Assembly: GCF_025630775.1 (NCBI RefSeq)
Contig: NZ_JAOSZE010000007.1
Span: forward strand, 1 to 64,000
Length of the DNA: 64,000 nt
Origin: Actinoplanes sp. KI2
GTDB lineage: Bacteria; Actinomycetota; Actinomycetes; Mycobacteriales; Micromonosporaceae
Direction of reading: 5' to 3'
Made by a program: the position numbers and the translations under genes. The notes below the pieces were generated by a model. That model made no database searches and was not told where the DNA came from. It saw only the letters and a list, made by a program, of their open reading frames with translations. Of this stretch, positions 7,920-16,486 are shown piece by piece (positions within the stretch are counted from its first letter, which is position 1; each line of letters begins with the position of its first letter).

Positions 7920-9628
7920 CCGGCGATCCGGTGGCCCGGGTCGCCGCCGCCCTCGACCGGATCGAGGCGGCCGACCGGCCGGAGATCTGGATCTCGCTGC
8001 GCGACCGGGCCGTGGCCCTCGCCGAGGCGTCCGCGCTGGATCCGTCGTTGCCGCTGGCCGGCCTGGTGTTCGCGGTCAAGGACAACATCGACGTGTACGG
8101 CCTGCCCACCACGGCCGGTGCCCCGTCGTACGCCTACCGGCCCGGCGCCGACGCCACCGCGGTGGCCCGGCTGCGCGCGGCGGGCGCGGTGGTGATCGGC
8201 AAGACGAACCTCGACCAGTTCGCCACCGGTCTGGTCGGCACCCGGAGCCCGTACGGTGCGGTCCGCAACGCCTGGGATCCGGCGCGCATCTCCGGCGGCT
8301 CGTCGTCGGGGTCGGCGGTGGCGGTCGCGCTCGGCCTGGTCGACTTCGCGCTGGGCACCGACACGGCCGGGTCCGGCCGGGTGCCGGCGGCGCTGAACGG
8401 GATCGTCGGGGTGAAGCCGACCCGGGGCCTGATCCCGGTCACCGGTGTGGTGCCCGCCTGCTACTCGCTCGACTGCGTGACCGTCTTCGCCCGCGACCTG
8501 GCCCTCGGCCGTACGGTCGCCGAGCTGATGGAGGGCGTCGACCCGGCCGATCCGCTCTCCCGTCCTTCGTCACTTCCGGTGGCCGCACCGGCCCGGCCCC
8601 GGCTTGCCGTTCCGACGGACGAGCACCTGGAGGATCTCGCGCCGGGGTGGCGGGACGCGTTCGCGACGGCGGTCCGCCGGTTCGCGGCGACCGGCGCCGA
8701 GATCGTCGAGGTCGACGTCTCGCCCCTGCTGGAGGCGGCGTCGCTGCTGTACGGCGGGGCGTTCGTGGCCGAGCGGTACGCCGCCGTCGGGGCCCACCTG
8801 GAGAAGCACGCCGACCTGATCGGCTCCGACCTGGACCCGACCGTCGCCGGCATCATTCTCGCCGGCAAGGAGAAGACCGCCGCCGACTGGGCCACGGACA
8901 CCGCCCGGCTCGCCGCGCTCAGCGCCGCCGGCCGGGTCGCCCTGAGCGGCTGTGACGCGCTGCTCACGCCCACCACCACCGGGCATCCGACGCTGGCCGA
9001 CGTAGCCGCCGACCCGGTCGGGGCCAACGCGCGGATGGGCCGCTTCACGAACTGCGCGAACCTGCTCGACTACGCCTCGCTGGCGGTGCCGGCCGGGTTC
9101 GTCGGCGGGCTGCCGTTCGGGGTGATGCTGACCGGGGCCGCCTTCACCGACCGTGCGCTGGCCGACCTCGCCCGCCGGTTCGCCAACCCGGGCATCGACC
9201 TGTTCGTGGTCGGCGCCCACCTCACCGGCCAGCCGCTGAACGTCCAGCTGGCCGCGGCCGGTGGCACGCTCGTCGCGGCCACCGCCACCGCGCCGAGCTA
9301 CGCGTTGCACGTGCTCGACACCGATCCGCCCAAGCCGGGGCTGGTCCGGGTCGGTGCCGGCGGCCGCAGCATCCTGGGTGAACTGTGGCGGCTCCCGGCG
9401 GACGGCTTCGGGGCCTTCGTCGGCGCCGTCCCGGCGCCGATGGCGATCGGCCGGGTGACGCTGATCGACGCCACCTCGGTCAGTGGGTTCCTGGTGGAAC
9501 CGGCGGCGCTGGAGAACGCGCCCGACATCAGCCACCTCGGCGGATGGCGCGCCTACCTCGCCGGGGTCGCCGTGACCTCCGGCGCCGCCGGGGCCGCCGT
9601 GACTGCCGGGGCCGCCGTGCAAAGATGA
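7916..9628 (+). CDS. atzF: Allophanate hydrolase
   Basis: The 570-residue amidase-signature protein starts at GTG overlapping the carboxylase stop. The Ser-cisSer-Lys triad is visible: Lys in FAVKDNIDVYG near residue 55, Ser in ISGGSSSGSAVA near 128, and the nucleophile Ser in GTDTAGSGRVPAA near 152. The N-terminal 430 residues are the amidase domain. The last 140 or so residues (from about FVVGAHLTGQPLN) are the extra C-terminal domain typical of AtzF/DUR1 allophanate hydrolases. The enzyme cleaves allophanate to ammonia and CO2, the last step of ATP-dependent urea or guanidine degradation. It is the penultimate gene of the operon. Confidence 0.92.
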   Translation: MTGDPVARVAAALDRIEAADRPEIWISLRDRAVALAEASALDPSLPLAGLVFAVKDNIDVYGLPTTAGAPSYAYRPGADATAVARLRAAGAVVIGKTNLDQFATGLVGTRSPYGAVRNAWDPARISGGSSSGSAVAVALGLVDFALGTDTAGSGRVPAALNGIVGVKPTRGLIPVTGVVPACYSLDCVTVFARDLALGRTVAELMEGVDPADPLSRPSSLPVAAPARPRLAVPTDEHLEDLAPGWRDAFATAVRRFAATGAEIVEVDVSPLLEAASLLYGGAFVAERYAAVGAHLEKHADLIGSDLDPTVAGIILAGKEKTAADWATDTARLAALSAAGRVALSGCDALLTPTTTGHPTLADVAADPVGANARMGRFTNCANLLDYASLAVPAGFVGGLPFGVMLTGAAFTDRALADLARRFANPGIDLFVVGAHLTGQPLNVQLAAAGGTLVAATATAPSYALHVLDTDPPKPGLVRVGAGGRSILGELWRLPADGFGAFVGAVPAPMAIGRVTLIDATSVSGFLVEPAALENAPDISHLGGWRAYLAGVAVTSGAAGAAVTAGAAVQR

Positions 9629-10329
9629 TGGATATGACGCCGCAGGCTCGACCGGGGCGGCCGCGGCACGCTCCCGCCTCGGGCCCGGCCGGCGCCACTC
9701 CGCGCGAGCAGATCCTGGACGCGGCCGCCGCGCTGTTCGCCGAGCGCGGCTTTGCCGCGACGACCACCCGCCTGATCGCCGAGCGGGTCGGCATCCGGCA
9801 GGCGTCGCTCTACTATCACTTCGCCGGCAAGGACGACCTGCTCATCGAGCTGCTGACCACCTCGGTCCGGCCCAGCCTGGACGCCGTCCGGCGGATCGAG
9901 GGGCTGGTACCGGGCAGCGCCAGCGCCGCCGGCGCGCTGTACCTGCTCGCGCTGATCGACGTGGAGACCCTCAGCCGCACCCCGCACAACATCGGCACGC
10001 TGTACCTGCTCCCCGAGGTGCAGGACGAGCGATACGACGCGTTCCGCGCCGAGCGGCAGGAGCTGCAGGACGCCTACGGCCGGCTGGGCGCCCGGGTGGC
10101 CGGCCCCGAGGTGCTGGCCGGCGCCAGTGCGCAGCGCCTCGGCGAGCTGCTCATCCAGGTCACCGAGGTGGTGATCCAGATCCGTCGCGCCCGGGAGCCG
10201 GACAGCGCCGACGCCCAGGCGATCGCCGCCTCCTGCCTGCGGCTGTGTGGCTGCGCGCAGTCCACAATCGACCAGGCCCGCGCCGAGGCCGCGACTCTCC
10301 TCGCCGGGCCGGCGTCGTCACACCGCTGA
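9625..10329 (+). CDS. TetR family transcriptional regulator
   Basis: This is a 234-residue protein whose ATG overlaps the hydrolase stop by four bases (ATGATG). After a basic Pro-rich tail, the HTH runs from TPREQILDAAAALFAERGFA to TTTRLIAERVGIRQASLYYH and FAGKDDLLIELL, the classic TetR recognition region (residues 30-75). The C-terminal helical ligand-binding domain contains several Cys residues near the end (SCLRLCGCAQ). As the last gene of the nitrogen operon it probably represses it. The palindrome at 1269-1290 is the best operator candidate. The ligand could be the substrate or an intermediate of the pathway, which is inference. Confidence 0.88.
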   Translation: MMDMTPQARPGRPRHAPASGPAGATPREQILDAAAALFAERGFAATTTRLIAERVGIRQASLYYHFAGKDDLLIELLTTSVRPSLDAVRRIEGLVPGSASAAGALYLLALIDVETLSRTPHNIGTLYLLPEVQDERYDAFRAERQELQDAYGRLGARVAGPEVLAGASAQRLGELLIQVTEVVIQIRRAREPDSADAQAIAASCLRLCGCAQSTIDQARAEAATLLAGPASSHR

Positions 10330-10442
10330 TCCGGCGCGCGGCCGAGGCCATTGGCGATTCAGAAGCTTCAATTGATAACGGTTTCGGTAGCTGTTTTCTG
10401 ACGATATTCCGGCCGTAACAGGTTTTCAGTGGCGACTTTCGA

Positions 10443-10471
10443 TTGAGCGCGTGGGAGCGCTCCCGTAATAT
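10443..10471 (+). promoter_or_regulatory. Promoter with embedded CebR-like operator for the hemicellulase pair
   Basis: A TTGAGC -35 box (10443-10448) and a TAATAT -10 box (10466-10471) are separated by exactly 17 bp. The spacer contains TGGGAGCGCTCCCG at 10452-10465, matching 13 of 14 bases of the actinomycete CebR/LacI-family box TGGGAGCGCTCCCA. Such boxes repress cellulose and hemicellulose genes until cello- or xylo-oligosaccharides bind the regulator. The regulator itself is not in the window. Confidence 0.78.
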
Positions 10472-10538
10472 CCCTGACGCGGCCGTGAACGCTCCCCCAC
10501 GCGCAGGTCGCCATCCCCTCGTCAGGAAGTGGAAGACC

Positions 10539-11939
10539 ATGAGCAGATTCAGAGCGGTCAATGCGCTGTTGGTCTCGGCCGGCGTTCTGGCGGCGGTCGC
10601 CGTGGCGTTGCCGGCGGGCGCGGCGTCGGCGGGCTGTTCGGTGAGCTACACCGTGTCGTCGCAGTGGACCGGTGGGTTCGGCGCCAACGTGTCGATCACG
10701 AACCTCGGTGATCCGCTGACCGGTTGGACGCTGACCTGGTCGTTCGGCGCCGGGCAGACGGTGACGCAGGCGTGGAACACGACGCTGACCCAGAGCGGCG
10801 CGGCGGTGACCGCGAAGAACGTGAGCTACAACGGCTCGGTCGCGACCGGCGGCTCGGTCGCGTTCGGCTTCAACGGGTCATGGACGGGCAGCAACCCGTC
10901 GCCCACCGCCTTCGCCCTCAACGGGGTGGCCTGCACCGGCAGCACGACCCCGACAACGGCCCCGACCTCCGCGCCGACGACCGTACCGCCCACCACGCCG
11001 CCCACCACGCCGCCCACCACGCCGCCCAGCACGTGCACGCTTCCCTCGACGTACCGGTGGTCGTCGACGGGCTCGCTGGCGACGCCGAAGTCGGGGTGGG
11101 TTTCGCTCAAGGACTTCAGCAGCGTCGTCTACAACGGCAAGCACGTGGTCTACGCGTCGGACGTCAACACGTCGGGATCGTACGGGTCGATGAACTTCGG
11201 CTCGTTCACGAACTGGTCGGACATGGCCTCGGCCGGCCAGAACGGGATGTCCACGGCCGCGGTCGCACCGACGCTGTTCTACTTCGCCCCGAAGAACGTC
11301 TGGGTGCTCGCCTCCCAATGGGGTTCGTCGCCGTTCCTGTACCGGACCTCCAGCGACCCCACCAACGCCAACGGGTGGTCGGCGCAGCAGCCGCTGTTCA
11401 CCGGAAGCGTTTCCGACGCACCCTATGGGCCGATCGACCAGACGCTGATCGGTGACAGCACGAACATGTATCTGTTCTTCGCCGGCGACAACGGCAAGAT
11501 CTACCGGGCGAGCATGCCGATCGGCAACTTCCCCGGCAGCTTCGGCTCGTCGTACACGACGGTCCTGAGCGACTCCACGAACAACCTGTTCGAGGCGGTG
11601 CAGGTCTACAAGGTCCAGGGGCAGAGCCAGTACCTGATGATCGTCGAGGCGATCGGCGCCAATGGGCGCTACTTCCGCTCGTTCACGGCCACCAGCCTGG
11701 GCGGCACGTGGACTCCGCAGGCCACCTCCGAGAGCAACCCGTTCGCCGGCAAGGCCAACAGCGGCGCCACCTGGACCAACGACATCAGCCACGGCGACCT
11801 GGTGCGCACCAACCCCGATCAGACGATGACGATCGACCCCTGCAACCTCCAGTTCCTCTACCAGGGTCGTAATCCCAGTTCCAGCGGCGACTACAACCTG
11901 CTGCCCTGGCGTCCGGCCGTCCTGACCCTGCAGCGCTAG
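10539..11939 (+). CDS. Secreted GH62 alpha-L-arabinofuranosidase with N-terminal CBM2
   Basis: The 466-residue secreted enzyme has a signal peptide ([20 protein letters not shown], cleavage after about residue 31). A family-2 carbohydrate-binding module covers residues 33-130 ([20 protein letters not shown]), followed by a Thr/Pro linker ([15 protein letters not shown]). The GH62 catalytic domain runs from about residue 170 to the end, with strong family segments such as [35 protein letters not shown] and [16 protein letters not shown]62 enzymes remove arabinose side chains from arabinoxylan, and CBM2 anchors the enzyme to cellulose or xylan. The start is the ATG behind an AGGAAGTGG RBS, since the signal peptide begins there. 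It is cotranscribed with the esterase 12 bases downstream. Confidence 0.94.
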   Translation: MSRFRAVNALLVSAGVLAAVAVALPAGAASAGCSVSYTVSSQWTGGFGANVSITNLGDPLTGWTLTWSFGAGQTVTQAWNTTLTQSGAAVTAKNVSYNGSVATGGSVAFGFNGSWTGSNPSPTAFALNGVACTGSTTPTTAPTSAPTTVPPTTPPTTPPTTPPSTCTLPSTYRWSSTGSLATPKSGWVSLKDFSSVVYNGKHVVYASDVNTSGSYGSMNFGSFTNWSDMASAGQNGMSTAAVAPTLFYFAPKNVWVLASQWGSSPFLYRTSSDPTNANGWSAQQPLFTGSVSDAPYGPIDQTLIGDSTNMYLFFAGDNGKIYRASMPIGNFPGSFGSSYTTVLSDSTNNLFEAVQVYKVQGQSQYLMIVEAIGANGRYFRSFTATSLGGTWTPQATSESNPFAGKANSGATWTNDISHGDLVRTNPDQTMTIDPCNLQFLYQGRNPSSSGDYNLLPWRPAVLTLQR

Positions 11940-11951
11940 GGGGACGGTCTC

Positions 11952-12998
11952 ATGAGAAGCTCGATGCGCCTGTTCATCGGGGCGGCCGTCCTCGTCGCCG
12001 CCACGGTTCTCGCGGTCGGTACGGCCAGTGCGGAGTCGAACGGCGGCGTGCGGGTCATGCCGCTGGGCGACTCGATCACCGACGGCCTCAGCGTTCCCGG
12101 CGGCTACCGGATCGACCTGTGGCAGAAGGTCGTCGCCGGCCGGTACACGGTCGACTTCGTCGGTTCGCTGTCCAACGGGCCGGCCAGTCTCGGCGATCAC
12201 GACCACGAGGGCCACTCCGGCTGGACCATCGCTCAGATCGACGCCAACGTCGTCACCTGGCTGCGCACCTACACCCCGCACACCATCCTGCTGCACATCG
12301 GCACCAACGACATGTACGGCAGCGACCCCGCCGGTGCCCCGGCGCGGCTGTCCACCCTGATCGACCACATCACCGCCCAGGCGCCGGACTCCGAGCTGTT
12401 CGTCGCCACGATCATCCCGCTGTCCTGCTGCGACGCCACCGTACGCAGCTTCAACGCCCAGATCCCGGGCATCGTGACCAGCAAGGCCAATGCCGGCAAG
12501 CGCGTCCACCTGGTGAACATGTACAACGCGCTGACCACCGCCGACCTCGCCGACGGGGTGCACCCCAACGCGGGCGGCTACAGCAAGATGGCCACCGTCT
12601 GGTACAACGCGCTGCTCTCCGTGCCCGGCAGCCTCGGCACCGGCACCACTCCGACGACCCCGGCCACTCCGACGAGCACCCCACCGACCGGCCCGGTGGG
12701 TGCCTGCACGGCCGGCTACCGGATGACCAACAGCTGGGGCACCGGGTTCCAGGCCGAGGTGACGGTTCAGGCCGCGGCCGCGCCCGTCAACGGCTGGACG
12801 GTCCGGATGACCCTGGCCGGCGGGCAGACCATCACCAACCTCTGGAACGGGGTGAGCACCGGCACCAGCGGCGCGATCAGCGTGCGGAACGCCGCCTACA
12901 ACGGCGCTCTCGCGGCCAACGGCACGACCACGTTCGGTTTCGTCGCCAACGGCAACGGCGGCAGCACCCCGACCGGCGTCAGCTGCTCCAGCCCCTGA
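11952..12998 (+). CDS. Secreted SGNH (CE3-like) carbohydrate esterase with C-terminal CBM2
   Basis: This 348-residue secreted protein has a signal peptide at residues 1-27 (ending ATVLAVGTASA). The SGNH hydrolase domain carries the nucleophile motif VMPLGDSITDG (Ser 41), the GTND block near 118 and the DGVHPN catalytic Asp/His block near 202. A Thr/Pro linker and a CBM2 (from about ACTAGYRMTNSWGTGFQ, residue 250) follow. This architecture matches CE3 acetylxylan esterases, which remove acetyl groups from xylan and so help arabinofuranosidases and xylanases. It starts 12 bases after the GH62 gene with a GGGGGACGG RBS, so the two form one operon under the CebR-like promoter. Confidence 0.9.
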   Translation: MRSSMRLFIGAAVLVAATVLAVGTASAESNGGVRVMPLGDSITDGLSVPGGYRIDLWQKVVAGRYTVDFVGSLSNGPASLGDHDHEGHSGWTIAQIDANVVTWLRTYTPHTILLHIGTNDMYGSDPAGAPARLSTLIDHITAQAPDSELFVATIIPLSCCDATVRSFNAQIPGIVTSKANAGKRVHLVNMYNALTTADLADGVHPNAGGYSKMATVWYNALLSVPGSLGTGTTPTTPATPTSTPPTGPVGACTAGYRMTNSWGTGFQAEVTVQAAAAPVNGWTVRMTLAGGQTITNLWNGVSTGTSGAISVRNAAYNGALAANGTTTFGFVANGNGGSTPTGVSCSSP

Positions 12999-13124
12999 AA
13001 CGCCTGGATGTCACCCGGCTCGGGGATCAGCACGGGTTCCCCGCCCGGATCGTTCTCGTCCTGGCTAGGTTCACGGCGACGCACATGTCCCGCTGCGCCA
13101 GCCACCGCCGAGAGGGCGTTCACC

Positions 13125-15386
13125 TTGTCGTTCCCGGTCACGATCGTCGCGCCGGCGGAAGGCGCCGCCGGCGCGCAACGCTCGCTGGAACTGCTCGAGG
13201 CCGCGCTGATCCGGGCTGGTTTGGAGCTCGGGCGGTTCGGCGACGAAGGGCGGGGCGCCGAGCGGCTGGGATTGTTGGCACACGTCGCCCGATCGAGCTC
13301 GGCCGTTCTCTACACGCTGCAGCTCACCGTCCGCCGGTCCGACGACGGGCCCGAGGAACCCTCCGACGTGGCCGCCGTCCGCGCGGCAGCCGAGTTCGTG
13401 CAGGCCGTCCGCGCGCACAATGACCGGATCCCGATCCTGTTGTTCGGCGAGCAGCTGACGGCACGGCGCATTCCGCAGTCGGTGCTCTCCCGGATCGACG
13501 GCGTCGTCAACGCCTACGAGGACAGCCCCGACTTCCTGGCCCGCAAGATCCAGCGGGAGGTCAGCCACTACCTCGGCCAGTTGGCGCCGCCGTTCTTCGC
13601 GGCGCTGATGCGGTACGCCAACGACGGTGCATACTCCTGGCACTGCCCCGGACACTCCGGCGGCACGGCGTTCCTGAAGAGCCCGATCGGCACCGTCTTC
13701 TACGACTTCTTCGGCCAGAACCTGTTACGCGCCGACGTGTGCAACGCCGTGGAGGAACTGGGGCAGTTGCTCGATCACTCCGGCCCCATCGCCGACAGCG
13801 AACGCATCGCCGCCAGGACCTTCCGTGCCGACCACCTCTACTTCGTCACCAACGGCACCTCCACCTCCAACAAGATCGTGTGGAACTCGCTGGTCGGGCC
13901 GGGCGACATCGTCGCGGTGGACCGCAACTGCCACAAGTCGATCCTGCACGCCATCATGCTCACCGGAGCCGTACCGATCTATCTGATGCCGACCCGCAAC
14001 AAGGCCGGCATCATCGGACCCATCCCACGCAGCGAGTTCACCGCCGCCGCGCTCCAGGCCAAGATCGACGCCAGCCCGCTGGTCACCGACAAGAGCAAAC
14101 GGATCCGCCTGCTGACCCTGACCCAGTCCACCTACGACGGCATCATCTACCGCGCCGACGAACTGAAGGAGAACCTCGACGGCGTAGTCGACGCGCTCCA
14201 TTTCGACGAGGCATGGCTGCCGCACGCCGGCTTCCACGAGCTGTACGTGGGGATGCACGGCGTCGCCAACGACCGCGACCGCACCAAGCGGACCGTGGTC
14301 TACTCCACCCAGTCCACTCACAAACTCCTCGCCGGCCTCTCCCAGGCGTCCCAGATCCTCGTTCAGGACACCGCCGGCGGCCACTTCGACGGCCGGGTCC
14401 TGGCCCAGGCGTACCGCATGCACACCTCGACCAGCCCGCAGTACGCGATCATCGCCAGCTGCGATGTGTCCGCCGAGATGATGGCCGGCAAGCGCGGCCG
14501 CGCCCTGGTCGAGGAGAGCATCACCGAGGCGATGGAGTTCCGCCGCACCATCATTCGCCTCGGCGAGGAACGCGACGACTGGTGGTTCGGCGTCTGGGGA
14601 CCGGACACCCCATCCGGGCGGACCGGCCTGCCCGAACGTGCCGAGTGGCAGCTGACCGCCGACGCCACCTGGCACGGCTTCGACCAGGTCGACGACGGTT
14701 TCACCATGCTCGACCCGATCAAGGTCACGCTCACCATGCCGGGCCTCACGGTGCATGGCGAGTTCAGCGAGCCCGGCTCGCCCAGCATCCCGGGCGTGGT
14801 GCTGGCGCGCTATCTCGCCGAACACGGAGTCGTGGTGGAGAAGACCGGCCTGTACTCGCTCTTCGTGCTCTTCACCATCGGCATCACCAAGGGCCGCTGG
14901 AACTCCCTGGTGGCCGAGCTGCACCGCTTCAAGAGCGCCTACGACGGCAACGCGGTGATCGAACGGCTCATGCCGGCCTTCGCCGCCGCGTACCCCGGTT
15001 ACGCCCGGCTCGGACTACGGGACCTCTGTGCTGCCCTGCATGCCACCTACCGCGACGCCGACCTCGCCGAACTGACCACGGCGATCTACACCGAGCCCGT
15101 CGAGCAGGTGACCCTCCCGGCCGACGCGTGGACCGCCATGGCCGCCGGCCAGGTCGAACACGTACCGCTGGAGAAGCTGGCCGGCCGGACGACCGCGGTG
15201 CTCCTCGCCCCGTACCCGCCGGGAATCCCGCTGCTGGTCCCCGGCGAGCGGATCAGCGAGACGATCGTGCGCTTCCTGCGGCACGAACAGGTCCTGGCCC
15301 ACCGGTGGCCCGGCTTCACCGGCATCACCCACGGCGTCGACGAGGACGGCGATCAACGTACGATCGCCTGCCTGCTCGCCCCGTAG
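13125..15386 (+). CDS. Orn/Lys/Arg decarboxylase (PLP-dependent, major domain family)
   Basis: The 753-residue fold-type I decarboxylase of the Orn/Lys/Arg major class has an N-terminal response-regulator-like wing (residues 1-140). A PLP domain follows with DGAYSWHCPGHSGGTAFLK, TNGTSTSNKIVW, the Asp motif LHFDEAWLPHAGFH and the Schiff-base Lys in VYSTQSTHKLLAGLSQ near residue 399. A C-terminal domain completes it. It converts a basic amino acid to a diamine (cadaverine, putrescine or agmatine); which one cannot be told. I chose the TTG at 13125 behind GAGAGGG because the frame upstream to an ATG at 13008 translates to low-complexity sequence with no family similarity, and 753 residues fits the family. 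Confidence 0.88.
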   Translation: MSFPVTIVAPAEGAAGAQRSLELLEAALIRAGLELGRFGDEGRGAERLGLLAHVARSSSAVLYTLQLTVRRSDDGPEEPSDVAAVRAAAEFVQAVRAHNDRIPILLFGEQLTARRIPQSVLSRIDGVVNAYEDSPDFLARKIQREVSHYLGQLAPPFFAALMRYANDGAYSWHCPGHSGGTAFLKSPIGTVFYDFFGQNLLRADVCNAVEELGQLLDHSGPIADSERIAARTFRADHLYFVTNGTSTSNKIVWNSLVGPGDIVAVDRNCHKSILHAIMLTGAVPIYLMPTRNKAGIIGPIPRSEFTAAALQAKIDASPLVTDKSKRIRLLTLTQSTYDGIIYRADELKENLDGVVDALHFDEAWLPHAGFHELYVGMHGVANDRDRTKRTVVYSTQSTHKLLAGLSQASQILVQDTAGGHFDGRVLAQAYRMHTSTSPQYAIIASCDVSAEMMAGKRGRALVEESITEAMEFRRTIIRLGEERDDWWFGVWGPDTPSGRTGLPERAEWQLTADATWHGFDQVDDGFTMLDPIKVTLTMPGLTVHGEFSEPGSPSIPGVVLARYLAEHGVVVEKTGLYSLFVLFTIGITKGRWNSLVAELHRFKSAYDGNAVIERLMPAFAAAYPGYARLGLRDLCAALHATYRDADLAELTTAIYTEPVEQVTLPADAWTAMAAGQVEHVPLEKLAGRTTAVLLAPYPPGIPLLVPGERISETIVRFLRHEQVLAHRWPGFTGITHGVDEDGDQRTIACLLAP

Positions 15387-15433
15387 GCGGTTCATCCCGG
15401 CAAAACCTGACAAAACCCAAGAAGGGCGGTGAG

Positions 15434-16255
15434 TCAGGAGCGCGGGCGCAGGCGCCGCTCGAAGCCCGGCATGTCGATGTGCGGGTCGAGGCCGTCGCCG
15501 GAGGACACCTGGGCGGCCAGGCGCTGGGTGACGCGGCGGGCCCCGGGCCGGCGGCGGCCGTTGGCGTCCGGCTCCTCGGGCTGGCTGAGCAGCTCGGCCA
15601 TGTCGCCCATCGAACGGGCAATCTCCTCGAACGGGATGTACAGGGCACGGTTCGCGGGCGAGCCGAGATAGTCGAAGGGCGCGGAGCCGGCCATCGCCAC
15701 GAACCGGACACCCAGCATGTCCAGGTTGCGGAAGGCGGCCGAGTCGAGCATGCAGACGACGTGCCGCACGCCCCAGCGGTGGCCCGCGTTGATGAACGAA
15801 CGGTAGAGCATGCTGCTGACCGTCAGGCCGTTGCGATCGGAGCGGTAGCGGGGGAGCACCGCCAGCGTGGCGTAGTCCCAGATCTTGCCGCCGTCATGCA
15901 TGCCGTGCGCCTCGACGATCTCGGACAGCTCCACACCGATCAGGGCGGGCGCGTCGTCCAGGGTCTTGCCGCCGCCCTCGATCGCCCGTGCGGCGCCCGC
16001 CGGCAGCCCGGTCTCCCGGTCGAGCACCAGGAAGAAGTAGCTCTGCTCCTCGTACGGCGTGTACTCGGCGAGCATCACGGCCTCGTCCAGCCCGAACGAC
16101 TCCTCGAACACCATCCGCTCGACGGTCCGCGCGACGTCGGCCAGCGGGTCGTGCGTGGCCAGGGCCAGGGTGACGAAGCGGTTCTCCGACTGGTGTGCGC
16201 TGAGCGCCTGGGCGCAGAGGTCACCGAGGGTGGCGTCGTCGAGGGCGTAGGACAT
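15434..16255 (-). CDS. GNAT-fold acyl/acetyltransferase-like protein of unknown substrate
   Basis: The 273-residue protein starts at an ATG preceded by an excellent AAGGAG RBS. The region of about residues 70-215 has a GNAT/autoinducer-synthase-like fold pattern: YFFLVLDRETGLPAGAARAI, then IWDYATLAVLPRYRSDRNGL, VSSMLYRSFINAGHRWGVRH and VCMLDSAAFRNLDMLGVRFV. The order of conserved beta strands and the late LDMLGV segment resemble N-acyl amino acid or acyl-homoserine lactone-type synthases, but no canonical acetyl-CoA loop is clear. It is a cytoplasmic single gene, convergent with the decarboxylase. Function remains unassigned. Confidence 0.5.
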   Translation of the reverse strand: MSYALDDATLGDLCAQALSAHQSENRFVTLALATHDPLADVARTVERMVFEESFGLDEAVMLAEYTPYEEQSYFFLVLDRETGLPAGAARAIEGGGKTLDDAPALIGVELSEIVEAHGMHDGGKIWDYATLAVLPRYRSDRNGLTVSSMLYRSFINAGHRWGVRHVVCMLDSAAFRNLDMLGVRFVAMAGSAPFDYLGSPANRALYIPFEEIARSMGDMAELLSQPEEPDANGRRRPGARRVTQRLAAQVSSGDGLDPHIDMPGFERRLRPRS

Positions 16256-16486
16256 CGGGGGGACTCCTTAGCGGTGCCAGCCGGGGGACGAGCTGAGCGC
16301 ACCACGCATACCAGGGGGAAATGAACCTACGCAGCATTAGGTACGAATCCGGCTATGTCAAGAAATTTGAGATCACATTGGCGGCGTGTGCGACCGCACA
16401 GCCACCTCTCAGCCGGGCTTGTCTTCCGGGGGCGCTCGGCGTGTGGCAGGTTCGTAGCATCGGGCGAGCGATCGGGGGATCGATAC

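Noticed and set aside
10966..11032. Tandem CCGCCCACCACG units in the GH62 linker as a DNA repeat element
   Set aside because: They encode the TTPP linker of a modular secreted enzyme and are explained by linker repetition.
13008..13124. Longer N-terminus of the Orn/Lys/Arg decarboxylase from ATG 13008
   Set aside because: The added 39 residues are low-complexity with no family similarity and begin nine bases after the esterase stop without an RBS. The TTG at 13125 has GAGAGGG in front.
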